Source of the DNA: Verrucomicrobiota bacterium
GTDB lineage: Bacteria; Verrucomicrobiota; Verrucomicrobiia; Limisphaerales; Pedosphaeraceae
Direction: 5' to 3'
Length of the DNA stretch: 64,000 nucleotides
NCBI GenBank assembly: GCA_021325145.1
Contig: JAJPHR010000048.1
Location: forward strand, 1 to 64,000
Shown here: positions 27,717 through 35,977 of the stretch, one piece after another
Position numbering within the stretch: the stretch's first letter is position 1
Layout of the letters: each line of letters starts with the position of its first letter
Notes under the pieces: model-generated
What the model was told of the DNA's origin: nothing
The model's input: the letters and a program-made list of their open reading frames with translations, nothing else
Database searches by the model: none
Position numbers and translations under genes: made by a program

Positions 27717-30305
27717 TTATGGCACCTGCAGAATGTAAAATTGCCGTGGGGTCCCAGGCGTGATCGCGTTCGTGAAATTGAAATGTCCAGTGCCGTCGAA
27801 GGCGCTGGAGCCGAGTGATGTCCAGTTCGTCAAAGGCAAGGTAATGTCCGTGCTGGACAAAACATGGTAGCTGCCACCTGCCCCGCCGCCCAAGCCGCTC
27901 AGAACGAAGCGGCCGCCGGACAGGGAAACGGATGAAACCGTCGGGGACAACTGCGGCACTACGTCAATGTTAACCGATCCAGTCGAGGTGGCGCCCTGGG
28001 AATCGACGAGGTAATAGTTGAACTCGTCCTGCCCGACATAACCTGGCACTGGCGTGTAGGTCAAAATAACCCCATTTTGAATAATGCTGCCGCCGTTTGT
28101 GCTGACGCTATCGAACGGCGGCGCGCCCAGGAAAATTTGGTCATGGTCAGGGTCCGTGGCCGCGTAAAACGCATTGGCGAGATTGAAGCTCCCCGTCATG
28201 TTTGAATAAACGACCAGGCTGCAGTTGGCAACGACCGGGGGCTGATTGGTCGCCAACAGCGTCAGGATTGCCACGCTGCTGGTCACCGAGCCGGAGTCAT
28301 TGCTGACCACCACCGTAAAATTCGTTCCCGGCTGCGGCGTCGAGGTCGGGCTGACAAAGGTCAATGTCCGCCCGGTTGCGCCGCTTACCGGCGCGCCATC
28401 CGCCCACCATTGGTACGACAATGGCGGCCGGCCCAGGGCGACGACGGAAAACGTGGCGACGCTCCCTGACGCCACATTGCCGTCCACCACGGTCTGGCTC
28501 ACGGGCTGATTCGTGATGATCGGCAGCCCGGGCGGCAGGGCCAGGCCGACGCCGGACATTTCCACACGCACAGCGGATTCCTGGTAAGAGCCATTGGCTC
28601 CGGCGGAGCGAGTGGTTACAAAATCCAGCGTGTTCAAGCCGGCAACGAAACCATTGGTGATGGTAAAACCGGCGGAGAATTTTCCGGCACTGGAGGCAAC
28701 TGATGAAAAGCCATTTCCAGTCGATTGGCCGTTTATCAGGATGTCATTTCCAATTTCATTCTCAAACCAGAGGCCCTGCAGCGTGATGGGTTGCGTCACG
28801 TCCGCCGAGTCCAGCAGGAAGGTCGTGCGGTACGTGTACTGCCCGACCGGCGACGCGTAACTGTCGGCCTGCGCCCCGATCCACTGCGAATCGTTGTCCG
28901 CATTGGCGAAGTTGCCGCTATAAAGCGCCATGGGATACGTGAACATGTTCCAGACGATGGCACTGGGGCCAAGATGGGCGGCGTCGCTGCTCTGCAGCAG
29001 GGTATAGTGCAAATCGGGATTGTTTGGCAGGGTGTTTGTGTCCACGACGCCATTGGCGTCCACGCCCGTGTTAAACAACTCCGAGATGGCCGCACCAACA
29101 ACGACCCGGGCCACGGTGCTGGTCCTGCCGCCATAATTGTTGGTGACCACCAATCGATAGAAACCGGCATCAGCAAAGGTCACATTGCTCAAAGTCAGCG
29201 TGCTGGATGTCTGTCCCGGCAGATTCGTCCAGCCACCTCCGACGCTATTCGTAAGCTGCCAAAAGAAGGTAAGCGGCAGCGTCCCGCTGGCCAGCGGCGA
29301 GAGCGTCAAAGTCCGGCCATAACCTATCAGCGAACTGGCGGGCGGATTCAAAGTGAACGTGGGCGGGTTCAATGCCCCGCCGGTTACAAAAGCCATCTCG
29401 TTCGACCTGCGCGCGACACTGCTGATTCGCACTTCATCTATGTTGCCAATGGTTCCCTCTCCGTTGGCCACTCCATTGCCTCCGGTCGTAATCTTGCGCC
29501 CGCTGCCCCCGATGCCGAGGGCGGGTTGGACCGTGCCGGCGCCGCTGCCAGTGGTGCCATTCAATGCCCTGGTCAGGGTGAACGTCGCGAGCAAATCCGC
29601 ATTCGTCCGGTTGGCATCGAGCAGGGTCCAGTAGAAATTCAAAACGTTGGGCGTATCACCATTGGTAGGCGCATTCCCCGTACAGGTTACGGCCACGTGA
29701 TACCACTGGCCCTGAATTGCCGCGTCAGCACCGGAGGTGGGGAGCAGGGCTTTCCAATCATTGTCCGCGGCATTGCCGCCGAGCAGATTGAACTCCATTT
29801 GCTTCGCGTTGTTAATTCGAAATTGCCATCCGCGAACGGACAAGGTCCCGCTGGGCTGATCCCCGGCGACCAGTTCCATGTTGTTCGGCAGCGGTCCCAC
29901 GGGATTCGCATTGAATTTGACGATCAACTCGAAGGTAAAGGCTCCGGTATTGGTGTCGCAGAATGAGGAGACATCCGGGAAGAGACCGCCATAACACATG
30001 GCAGTCTTATCGGTCGATTGCATGGAACTGCCCAGTCCCGAGAATGATGCGCTGCCCAAACTCGTATCGTTATACGGCGGGACGCCCGGTGTGGGATTGC
30101 CCAGATTTGTCAGAGTGATGCCGGCTGTCGTCACGGCGTCCGTTGCCAGAATGTTCGTCACGCCGGCCACGATGAGCGGGTCGTCAAAATGCCAAAGATG
30201 CAGGGTCTTTGCGTCAGGCGAGTAAGGAATCTGCAATCCCGCAAAGGCCTGCGAACCTGCCAGCGCGGCGGCGCACAAAACGAGGCTCAACTTGGAAGCT
30301 TTCAT
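27717..30305 (-). CDS. Secreted LamG / Ig-like multidomain protein
   Basis: 862 residues from the ATG at 30305, chosen for the clean signal peptide (MKASKLSLVLCAAALAGSQA, cleavage before GLQIPY). The order is LamG/concanavalin-like jelly roll (about 30-320, LHLWHFDD ... IGNIDEVRISSVARRS), an I-set-like Ig unit (FADAGFYRLVVTNNYGG), a galactose-binding-like domain, a second Ig unit (PPLSYQWWADGAPVSG), a cadherin/Big_9-like unit (YVGQDEFNYYLVDSQG) and a C-terminal beta domain ending QFYILQVP. No catalytic residues are seen. Binding or surface display of glycans is the likely role. It neighbours the GH78 gene on the same strand. Confidence 0.83.
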   Translation of the reverse strand: MKASKLSLVLCAAALAGSQAFAGLQIPYSPDAKTLHLWHFDDPLIVAGVTNILATDAVTTAGITLTNLGNPTPGVPPYNDTSLGSASFSGLGSSMQSTDKTAMCYGGLFPDVSSFCDTNTGAFTFELIVKFNANPVGPLPNNMELVAGDQPSGTLSVRGWQFRINNAKQMEFNLLGGNAADNDWKALLPTSGADAAIQGQWYHVAVTCTGNAPTNGDTPNVLNFYWTLLDANRTNADLLATFTLTRALNGTTGSGAGTVQPALGIGGSGRKITTGGNGVANGEGTIGNIDEVRISSVARRSNEMAFVTGGALNPPTFTLNPPASSLIGYGRTLTLSPLASGTLPLTFFWQLTNSVGGGWTNLPGQTSSTLTLSNVTFADAGFYRLVVTNNYGGRTSTVARVVVGAAISELFNTGVDANGVVDTNTLPNNPDLHYTLLQSSDAAHLGPSAIVWNMFTYPMALYSGNFANADNDSQWIGAQADSYASPVGQYTYRTTFLLDSADVTQPITLQGLWFENEIGNDILINGQSTGNGFSSVASSAGKFSAGFTITNGFVAGLNTLDFVTTRSAGANGSYQESAVRVEMSGVGLALPPGLPIITNQPVSQTVVDGNVASGSVATFSVVALGRPPLSYQWWADGAPVSGATGRTLTFVSPTSTPQPGTNFTVVVSNDSGSVTSSVAILTLLATNQPPVVANCSLVVYSNMTGSFNLANAFYAATDPDHDQIFLGAPPFDSVSTNGGSIIQNGVILTYTPVPGYVGQDEFNYYLVDSQGATSTGSVNIDVVPQLSPTVSSVSLSGGRFVLSGLGGGAGGSYHVLSSTDITLPLTNWTSLGSSAFDGTGHFNFTNAITPGTPRQFYILQVP

Positions 30306-30346
30306 AGGTTTGGTTTGGAGTCGGACGTTTATTGTTAGGATTCGCT

Positions 30347-30407
30347 GAGCATCCAAAGGTTATCACCCGCACCACGGGCGCGCCTATCCCCCAAATACGG
30401 GATGCTC
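30347..30407. repeat. Inverted repeat in a 159-bp intergenic gap
   Basis: Perfect 8-bp arms GAGCATCC and GGATGCTC flank 45 nt. On the minus strand it lies between the stop of the CoA-transferase gene and the LamG/Ig gene start, so it could be a terminator stem or leader structure. Confidence 0.3.
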
Positions 30408-30464
30408 AATTCCCCCTCCAAAAATCCTGAACTTCTGTTCTTCGCGGGCCAGGCGCCGCGTCAC

Positions 30465-31964
30465 TCACCGGAATTTCGCCCAGTCGACACTCCGCATGTC
30501 ACCTTTGTTCGCAAAGACGAGGTGCATGCCGAAGGCGGCGCTTAACGTTTGCGGCGTGTGCCCTCCGCCGGCCATGGCCACGTAATCGCGCAGAATCGGC
30601 CGGTACTCGGGATGCGCGCAGTTCTCGATAATGGCCCGCGCCCGTTCCGCCGGGCTTTTGCCGCGCAAATCGGCCACGCCTTGCTCGGTGATGATGACTT
30701 GGACGGAATGTTCGCTGTTGTCGAGGTGACTTACCAGCGGAACGATCGTGCTGACCTTGCCGTCTTTCGCCGTGGAAGGGCACGTAAAGATGGAGAGGAA
30801 GGCATTGCGCGCGAAATCGCCCGAACCGCCGATGCCGTTCATCATGTTCCGCCCGAGCACGTGGGTGCTGTTGACGTTGCCGCCGATGTCCACCTCGATG
30901 GCCGTGTTGATCGAGATGATGCCGAGCCGCCGAATGACTTCAGGGCTGTTGCTGATTTCCTGTGGCCGCAGCAGGAGCTTGGATCGGAAGAAATCCACGT
31001 TGTCGTATATGTCCCGCAATACCGGGCTGGTCACCGTCAGCGAACAACCGCTGACGAAACGCACTTTTCCCTGCCGCATCAGCGCCACCACCGCATCCTG
31101 GATGACCTCGGTGTACATCTCGAACGTCGGAATGCCGGCGCAGTCGCCCATCGCTTTTAGGACGGCATTGGCCGTATCGCCGACGCCTGATTGAATCGGC
31201 AGAAAGCTCTTCGGGATCCGTCCGCGCTGCAATTCCGCCACGAGGAAATCCGCGACGTTCTGCCCAATGCGCGACGTGGTTTCGCCAACTTGCCTGAACG
31301 CGCTCACCTCGTCCAACGCCTCGGTCTCGACAATCCCGACAATCTTTTTAGGCGACACTTTGATCGTGGGCGCGCCAATGCGGTCGGAGGGCCGGAAAAT
31401 CGGCAGCGGGTTGCGATACGGCGGATCCTCCGGTTCGTGGATGTCGTGGAACCCCCGCAAGGCATCCGGGTGAAAGCGGTTCAGTTCAACGATGATTTTG
31501 TCGGCGGTGTGGCAAAAGGTCGGCGCAGCCCCCACTGATGAAGTCAGCGTAATCTCGCCGGACACCGTCACATCGCACGCCTCGATGACGGCGCAATGCA
31601 CCGGTCCCAGAAAACCATAGCGCACAGCCTGCGGCAGCATCGAAAGGTGCATGTCGTAGAAGCGGGTCCTGCCTTCGTTGATGCTCTTGCGCAAATCAGG
31701 ATCATTTTGATAGGGCGTGCGGAACAGCACCGCCTCCGCCTGGGCAAGTGAGCCATCCAGCGATTTGCCGGTGGAAGCCCCCGTGATGACGCCAATACGA
31801 AACGGCTTGCCGGCCGCGTGCAACCGCCTGGCACGGGCGGCGATGGCCTTGGGTACTTCCTTGGGTGCTCCCGCGGGCGTGAAGCCGCTGAAGGCAACCG
31901 TTTGTTCATTCTCGATGAGATCGGCTGCTTCGTCCGGCGCAAGGCGTGGATAGGATTTGCTCAT
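30465..31964 (-). CDS. Acetyl-CoA hydrolase / succinyl-CoA:acetate CoA-transferase family
   Basis: 499 residues, full length for class I CoA-transferases of the Ach1/AarC/Cat1 type. Seen: VAFSGFTPAGAPKEVPKAI near the N-terminus, MYTEVIQDAVVALM near residue 285 holding the likely catalytic Glu, and the glycine loop MNGIGGSGDFARNA near residue 385. ITEQGVADLRGKSP is the C-terminal family signature. The enzyme moves CoA between acetate and succinate or hydrolyses acetyl-CoA in the cytosol. It allows acetate use or a modified TCA cycle. Neighbours give no further clue, so hydrolase versus transferase is unresolved. Confidence 0.88.
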   Translation of the reverse strand: MSKSYPRLAPDEAADLIENEQTVAFSGFTPAGAPKEVPKAIAARARRLHAAGKPFRIGVITGASTGKSLDGSLAQAEAVLFRTPYQNDPDLRKSINEGRTRFYDMHLSMLPQAVRYGFLGPVHCAVIEACDVTVSGEITLTSSVGAAPTFCHTADKIIVELNRFHPDALRGFHDIHEPEDPPYRNPLPIFRPSDRIGAPTIKVSPKKIVGIVETEALDEVSAFRQVGETTSRIGQNVADFLVAELQRGRIPKSFLPIQSGVGDTANAVLKAMGDCAGIPTFEMYTEVIQDAVVALMRQGKVRFVSGCSLTVTSPVLRDIYDNVDFFRSKLLLRPQEISNSPEVIRRLGIISINTAIEVDIGGNVNSTHVLGRNMMNGIGGSGDFARNAFLSIFTCPSTAKDGKVSTIVPLVSHLDNSEHSVQVIITEQGVADLRGKSPAERARAIIENCAHPEYRPILRDYVAMAGGGHTPQTLSAAFGMHLVFANKGDMRSVDWAKFR

Positions 31965-32382
31965 GATTTGCTAGTCAGGTTTCCGTCTATGTCGGGCTTC
32001 GTGGGCGTCGTGATATGTCAATCTTTCCAGGATAAGCGGCGCTGTCCGCCGCGCTTGCCTGAACTGATACACCTGCCAAAAAATTCGGCCCAACTTTCCT
32101 TGCCCGAGTCATCACCTATTTTGTCCAGTAACATCCCTTATGCGGTCCCCAATGCCGCATCACCTGTAGTTATGTCATCAAGGAATGTTAAGGCTTTGCC
32201 AATTTGCGGTGAGATGAAAACCCGTTCCATGGAGAGACTCAGGGCAGCAATCGGCGAACCGTTTCGCGGTAATGAAGCGGCAGCCGACCGAAGATCAAAA
32301 TGAAGACTGAAACTCTAAACGTTCGCCCGGCGCGGCCCGCGCCAGTGGCCGGGCGCCGGCCTCAGATGAAAGGAACGCGCGT
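31965..32382. other. 418-bp divergent intergenic region (CoA-transferase / hemA)
   Basis: Carries the promoters of two divergent genes; no gene seen. It holds a small hairpin ATGCGG/CCGCAT at 32140-32160 and a GC-rich hairpin CGCCCGGC/GCCGGGCG at 32324-32355, the latter ending about 27 nt before the hemA start. No clear -10/-35 pair could be fixed. Confidence 0.4.
32324..32355 (+). promoter_or_regulatory. GC-rich hairpin in the hemA leader
   Basis: Perfect 8-bp arms (CGCCCGGC, GCCGGGCG) with a GC-rich loop lie just ahead of the AAAGGA ribosome binding site (about 32374-32379) of hemA. The position would let it affect translation initiation; no known riboswitch pattern is recognised. Confidence 0.3.
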
Positions 32383-33465
32383 ATGAAATTCTTCGCGGTA
32401 GGTTTGAGTTACAAGACCGCGCCCGTCGAAGTGCGCGAGCGCTTGGCCGTGGCGCACTCCAAGCTGGGTTGCTTCGCTTGCCGGCTCAAAATTGGCGCCG
32501 GCCTGTCCGAAGTCGTCCTGGTTTCCACCTGTAATCGGGTTGAGATTTACGGCGTCGCCGAAAACACCCGCGGTCCCATTGACCGGTTCTTCAACTGGAT
32601 CAACCCGGCCGGCCTTGATCTGCTGCCGCATCTTTATTTCCACGAGGGAGTGGACGCGCTGAGGCATTTGTTCTCGGTCACCTCCGGGCTCGACTCGATG
32701 GTGCTGGGCGAAACCGAAATCACCGGCCAGGTAAAGAACGCTTACCAGGCGGCGTGCCACGCCAGGCTCACGGGACGGGTGCTCAACCGCGTATTCCAAG
32801 CGGCGCTGGCGACCGCCAAGGAAGTCCGCACCCGGACCAACATCGGACGCGGGGCCACTTCAGTGGGAAGTGCGGCGGTCGAACTGGCGGAAAAGATCTT
32901 TGGTTCGAACCTTTCGCAACAAGCGGTCATGATCATCGGCGCGGGCAAAATGGGAGAAGCCTGCCTGCGGCACCTTTCCAAAAAAGGAAACCGAACCGTC
33001 CTGGTTTCCAACCGATCGCTCGAACGGGCCCAGACACTCGCGGCGGAAATTGGCGGCCGGGCTGTTCGGCTCGACGATTGCCTGACCGCCATGGTCGAAG
33101 CCGACATTGTGGTGAGTTCAACCGGTTGCCCGGAAACGATTTTGAACCGCTCCCAGATCGAAACCGTGATGAAGGCGCGCGGCAATCGCCCGCTGGCGCT
33201 GATCGACATCGCCGTGCCGCGCGACATTGATCCCGATGTTCAATTTATCAACAACGTTTATCTCTACAACATCGATGACCTTGAGTCGCTGGCCCGCGAG
33301 AACGTGCGGCAGCGCGAACAGGAACTGGTGCGGTGCCAGGCCATCATCGAGCGGCAGGCTGAAACCGTCGCGCAAAAACTGGCCCCGAGAAAGGAGTACC
33401 ATGAACCACGCATTCAACCTGAGCCTCGCTGGGTGCTTTGCGGTCCTGCTGCTTATGGCCATTGA
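32383..33465 (+). CDS. hemA: Glutamyl-tRNA reductase (short form)
   Basis: NADPH-dependent reduction of glutamyl-tRNA to glutamate-1-semialdehyde, the committed step of C5 tetrapyrrole synthesis in the cytosol. Catalytic Cys50 lies in STCNRVEIYG, GLDSMVLGETEITGQVKNAY is the family signature, and the NADPH domain has MIIGAGKMGE near residue 183. It has 360 residues, about 60-90 fewer than most HemA proteins: it stops early in the spinal helix, so most of the C-terminal dimerisation domain is missing. AAAGGA precedes the ATG. Its place just before a series of multiheme cytochromes fits a demand for heme. Confidence 0.93.
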   Translation: MKFFAVGLSYKTAPVEVRERLAVAHSKLGCFACRLKIGAGLSEVVLVSTCNRVEIYGVAENTRGPIDRFFNWINPAGLDLLPHLYFHEGVDALRHLFSVTSGLDSMVLGETEITGQVKNAYQAACHARLTGRVLNRVFQAALATAKEVRTRTNIGRGATSVGSAAVELAEKIFGSNLSQQAVMIIGAGKMGEACLRHLSKKGNRTVLVSNRSLERAQTLAAEIGGRAVRLDDCLTAMVEADIVVSSTGCPETILNRSQIETVMKARGNRPLALIDIAVPRDIDPDVQFINNVYLYNIDDLESLARENVRQREQELVRCQAIIERQAETVAQKLAPRKEYHEPRIQPEPRWVLCGPAAYGH

Positions 33466-33733
33466 GCTGCTCCTGATCGCACGGCGCCGGGTCCCCTGCC
33501 CGGCGGCTGCACGCGCTCGCGGTCCAGCACGGCGTGAGTCGGGGCAGCCGGTTCTTTCGTGGTGGGCTGCCTTTGCCTTGGCCTCAGCGGATTCCAGGAT
33601 CAACTCAGTTGGATTTAACCCGATTTCGGCGGACAACGTCTCGGCTGCGAGCTCGCGGCTGTTCCAGCGTTCGCTGGAAAGGGCCGCGCCGAGTAGGCGC
33701 GGTCTCTGTAGCAGTAATGAACAAACAGAATAA
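33401..33733 (+). CDS. Small one-helix membrane protein overlapping hemA (uncertain)
   Basis: 110 residues in the +1 frame relative to hemA, beginning inside its last 21 codons. A good AAGGAG lies 4 nt before the ATG. Residues 4-27 form one hydrophobic helix (LSLAGCFAVLLLMAIELLLI) followed by RRR. The rest (about 30-110) is low-quality, Arg/Ala/Ser-rich and passes through two palindromic hairpins, so it may be non-conserved read-through. Many bacteria have a CcsA/HemX cytochrome assembly gene after hemA; this could be the remnant of one, but that is a guess. Confidence 0.35.
   Translation: MNHAFNLSLAGCFAVLLLMAIELLLIARRRVPCPAAARARGPARRESGQPVLSWWAAFALASADSRINSVGFNPISADNVSAASSRLFQRSLERAAPSRRGLCSSNEQTE
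33662..33702. repeat. Two adjacent palindromic hairpins after hemA
   Basis: TTCCAGCG-TT-CGCTGGAA (33662-33679) and CCGCGCC-GAGTA-GGCGCGG (33684-33702) are both perfect. They lie between hemA and the first cytochrome gene. They could act as a transcriptional pause or terminator pair, or be a REP-like element. Confidence 0.55.
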
Positions 33734-33747
33734 GCACGTGCATCATT

Positions 33748-34485
33748 ATGAAAACGAAAATAAGAATGCTACTGATAGGAATGGCGTTGGCCCTGCCCGT
33801 CGTCACACGGGGTGCAACGAGTATAGGTATTGAGGGATCAGTCCACGACTTTTCCACCAATTCGTGGCAAAGCCGGGGAGCGATTTGCTCGCCCTGCCAT
33901 GACGCCCACAACACCGACGTGGCCCAAAGCATCCCACTGTGGGCGCACCAAACCACCACTGGCCCGTTCACGCCCTACAGCAGCCCCTCGCTGAAAGCGG
34001 CGGTCGGCACTCCCAGCGGAGTGTCATTGGCCTGCTTGAGCTGTCATGACGGCACGGTGGGTGTCAATGCGCCCATCGGAGGTTTGGGAACGAACGCACC
34101 AGTCCTCATGGCCTCGATCAATCCGGCTGCGGTCATCGGCCCGGACCTGCACACAACCCATCCAATCTCGTTTACCTACGACGCGAATCTCGCGGCGGCG
34201 GATGGCGGATTGGAGAACCCGACGACCTATAAGATCGGCGACAACAAGACCGTCATTACGGTCAACACCCCGCCGGTGTCGTCAGCCGGCTGGCAAGGCA
34301 GCAGCCTGACGGGCAAGACCATCGACCAGGCCATGCTGTTCAACCACAGGATGGAATGCGGCTCATGCCATGACGTCCATAAGATGGACGGCAACGCTCC
34401 GAGCAGTGGCATCCTGGTCCGCATCAGCGGCACGGACTCCGGCAACCGCGGGAGCCTGATCTGCCGCACCTGCCACATCAAATAA
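33748..34485 (+). CDS. Periplasmic tetraheme cytochrome c
   Basis: 245 residues with a signal peptide (MLLIGMALALPVVTRGA). Four CXXCH heme sites: CSPCH, CLSCH (followed by DGTVG), CGSCH and CRTCH at the very C-terminus. The pair CSPCHDAHN / CLSCHDGTVG is also found in the 613-residue cytochrome downstream, so the two share a domain of the doubled-CXXCH type. Most likely a periplasmic or outer-surface electron carrier and the first member of the cytochrome/porin set. No Shine-Dalgarno is evident; the ATG is fixed by the signal peptide. Confidence 0.88.
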   Translation: MKTKIRMLLIGMALALPVVTRGATSIGIEGSVHDFSTNSWQSRGAICSPCHDAHNTDVAQSIPLWAHQTTTGPFTPYSSPSLKAAVGTPSGVSLACLSCHDGTVGVNAPIGGLGTNAPVLMASINPAAVIGPDLHTTHPISFTYDANLAAADGGLENPTTYKIGDNKTVITVNTPPVSSAGWQGSSLTGKTIDQAMLFNHRMECGSCHDVHKMDGNAPSSGILVRISGTDSGNRGSLICRTCHIK

Positions 34486-34521
34486 GTGGCGACGGCGAAG
34501 AAACCAATTCTTCATATGAAC

Positions 34522-34629
34522 TTCCCGGCAGCAGGCCCCATTTCGTGGACTCTCTGCCGGGAAACCTTTTGGGGACCGTGTAGGACGGATAGCGGACGGG
34601 AAGACACAAGACCAACGAGCCTTCCCGTC
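34522..34629 (+). terminator. Tandem hairpins after the tetraheme cytochrome gene
   Basis: A perfect 10-bp stem TTCCCGGCAG/CTGCCGGGAA (34522-34563) followed by ACCTTTT, and a perfect 9-bp stem GACGGGAAG/CTTCCCGTC (34595-34629). The first resembles a weak rho-independent terminator; together they may reduce transcription between this cytochrome and the NHL lipoprotein gene. Confidence 0.5.
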
Positions 34630-34680
34630 TGCCTGGGGATTAGCAGCCTTGACGCGAGTTGCACGCAACGAAAATGACTT

Positions 34681-35766
34681 ATGAAACCACCGACCATAGA
34701 TAAAAACTCAATTTTGAAAGTAAACTGCCGGATAGCCCTGGGACTCGTTTGCCTTTTGGCCGGTTGCGCCACGCAGCCTAAAACCAAGACCGAATACGTT
34801 CTGTTCCCGCCCCCGCCGGACGAACCTCGCATCCAGTATCTCATGAGCTTCGGAAACGAGGACGACCTGGGTGGCCGCAGCAAATTGAGCGAATTCGTCG
34901 TCGGCCAGGAAAAGGTATTCAATCCCATCTGGAAACCATACGGCGTCACCACCACGAAAGGCATGGTCTATGTCTGCGATACGGAGGCGGCAAATGTAGT
35001 CCAGACGGACCTGAACAAACGCAAAATCTCATACCTCAAGCCCCAGGGCCAGGCAGCCATGAAGGTACCGATCAACGTGGCGGTGGATAAGGATGGCACG
35101 CGTTACGTAAGCGACACGGGACGCGGACAGGTGCTCATCTACGGCAGCGATGCCGGATACATTGCGGCCATCGGCAAGGCCAACGAAATGAAACCGTGTG
35201 GTCTGGCTCTCGCCGGGGACCGGCTTTATGTCACCGATCTGGCGAACCATTGCGTCCGCGTTTACGCCAAGGCCAGCCGCGAATTGCTATTTACCGTCCC
35301 GCGCAAACCCGACGAGAAATCGAAGCTGTATTCACCGACCAACGTTACCTTGGACGAACAGGGACGAATCTACGTATCTGACACCGGCGGGTTTTTCGTC
35401 CAAATCTACGACGCCGATGGCAACCATCTTAGATGCCTTGGTCAACACGGAATTGATCCGGGCAGCTTCGCCCGCCCCAAGGGCATCGGGGTGGATCACC
35501 AAGGTCGTGTGTACGTGGTCGATGCGACCACCACGGTGGTGCAATTGTTTGATGCCGAAGGCCGTTTGCTGATGCACTTTGGCGAGCCAAAAACCAGCGG
35601 AGCCGGCGCACTTTATCTGCCGGCAGGGTTGACCATCGACTACGCGAATGTCGATCTGTTCAAACGCTATGTTGCTCCCAATCGCAAGCTTGAATACCTC
35701 ATCTTCGTTACCAACCAGGTTGGGCCGCAAAAAGTAAGTGTTTACGGTTTCCTCCACGGAAGCTGA
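34681..35766 (+). CDS. NHL-repeat beta-propeller lipoprotein
   Basis: 361 residues. A lipoprotein signal ends in LLAGC with Cys29 as the lipidation site. The mature protein opens with PPPPDEPRIQYLMSF and then forms a six-bladed NHL propeller with repeating GRIYVSDTGGFFVQIYDADG-like blades. No enzymatic motif. Such propellers accompany outer-membrane cytochrome sets in other bacteria and may act as a scaffold or lid. A second propeller at 39050 shares the same opening motif. It is placed between a tetraheme and an 11-heme cytochrome gene. Confidence 0.87.
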   Translation: MKPPTIDKNSILKVNCRIALGLVCLLAGCATQPKTKTEYVLFPPPPDEPRIQYLMSFGNEDDLGGRSKLSEFVVGQEKVFNPIWKPYGVTTTKGMVYVCDTEAANVVQTDLNKRKISYLKPQGQAAMKVPINVAVDKDGTRYVSDTGRGQVLIYGSDAGYIAAIGKANEMKPCGLALAGDRLYVTDLANHCVRVYAKASRELLFTVPRKPDEKSKLYSPTNVTLDEQGRIYVSDTGGFFVQIYDADGNHLRCLGQHGIDPGSFARPKGIGVDHQGRVYVVDATTTVVQLFDAEGRLLMHFGEPKTSGAGALYLPAGLTIDYANVDLFKRYVAPNRKLEYLIFVTNQVGPQKVSVYGFLHGS

Positions 35767-35943
35767 TCGCCAGGCGATGGCGGCCCCAATTCAGCTTGAA
35801 ATCCAAAGAGCGCCCGACTGCACCTTGCGGTGGCTGTCATGTTTGTTTGGGATAACCCTCCATTGCTCCTCACATGGCAAGAACGGCTCAGTCTTCGGCA
35901 ATACATGGGGAGCGCGCAGGAGGTTTTACGGGCACAAAGAAGG

Positions 35944-35965
35944 AAGGCGAAAAGAACCTCGCCTT
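35944..35965 (+). terminator. Small hairpin before the 11-heme cytochrome gene
   Basis: Perfect 7-bp stem AAGGCGA/TCGCCTT with loop AAAGAACC, followed by TAGTTAA. It lies 12 nt before the TTG start of the next gene, so it may instead be a translational control element. Confidence 0.3.
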
Positions 35966-35977
35966 TAGTTAACGCCT

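Noticed and set aside
31818..32303. 161-codon plus-strand frame before hemA
   Set aside because: Half of it is antisense to the CoA-transferase gene and the rest has no coding character.
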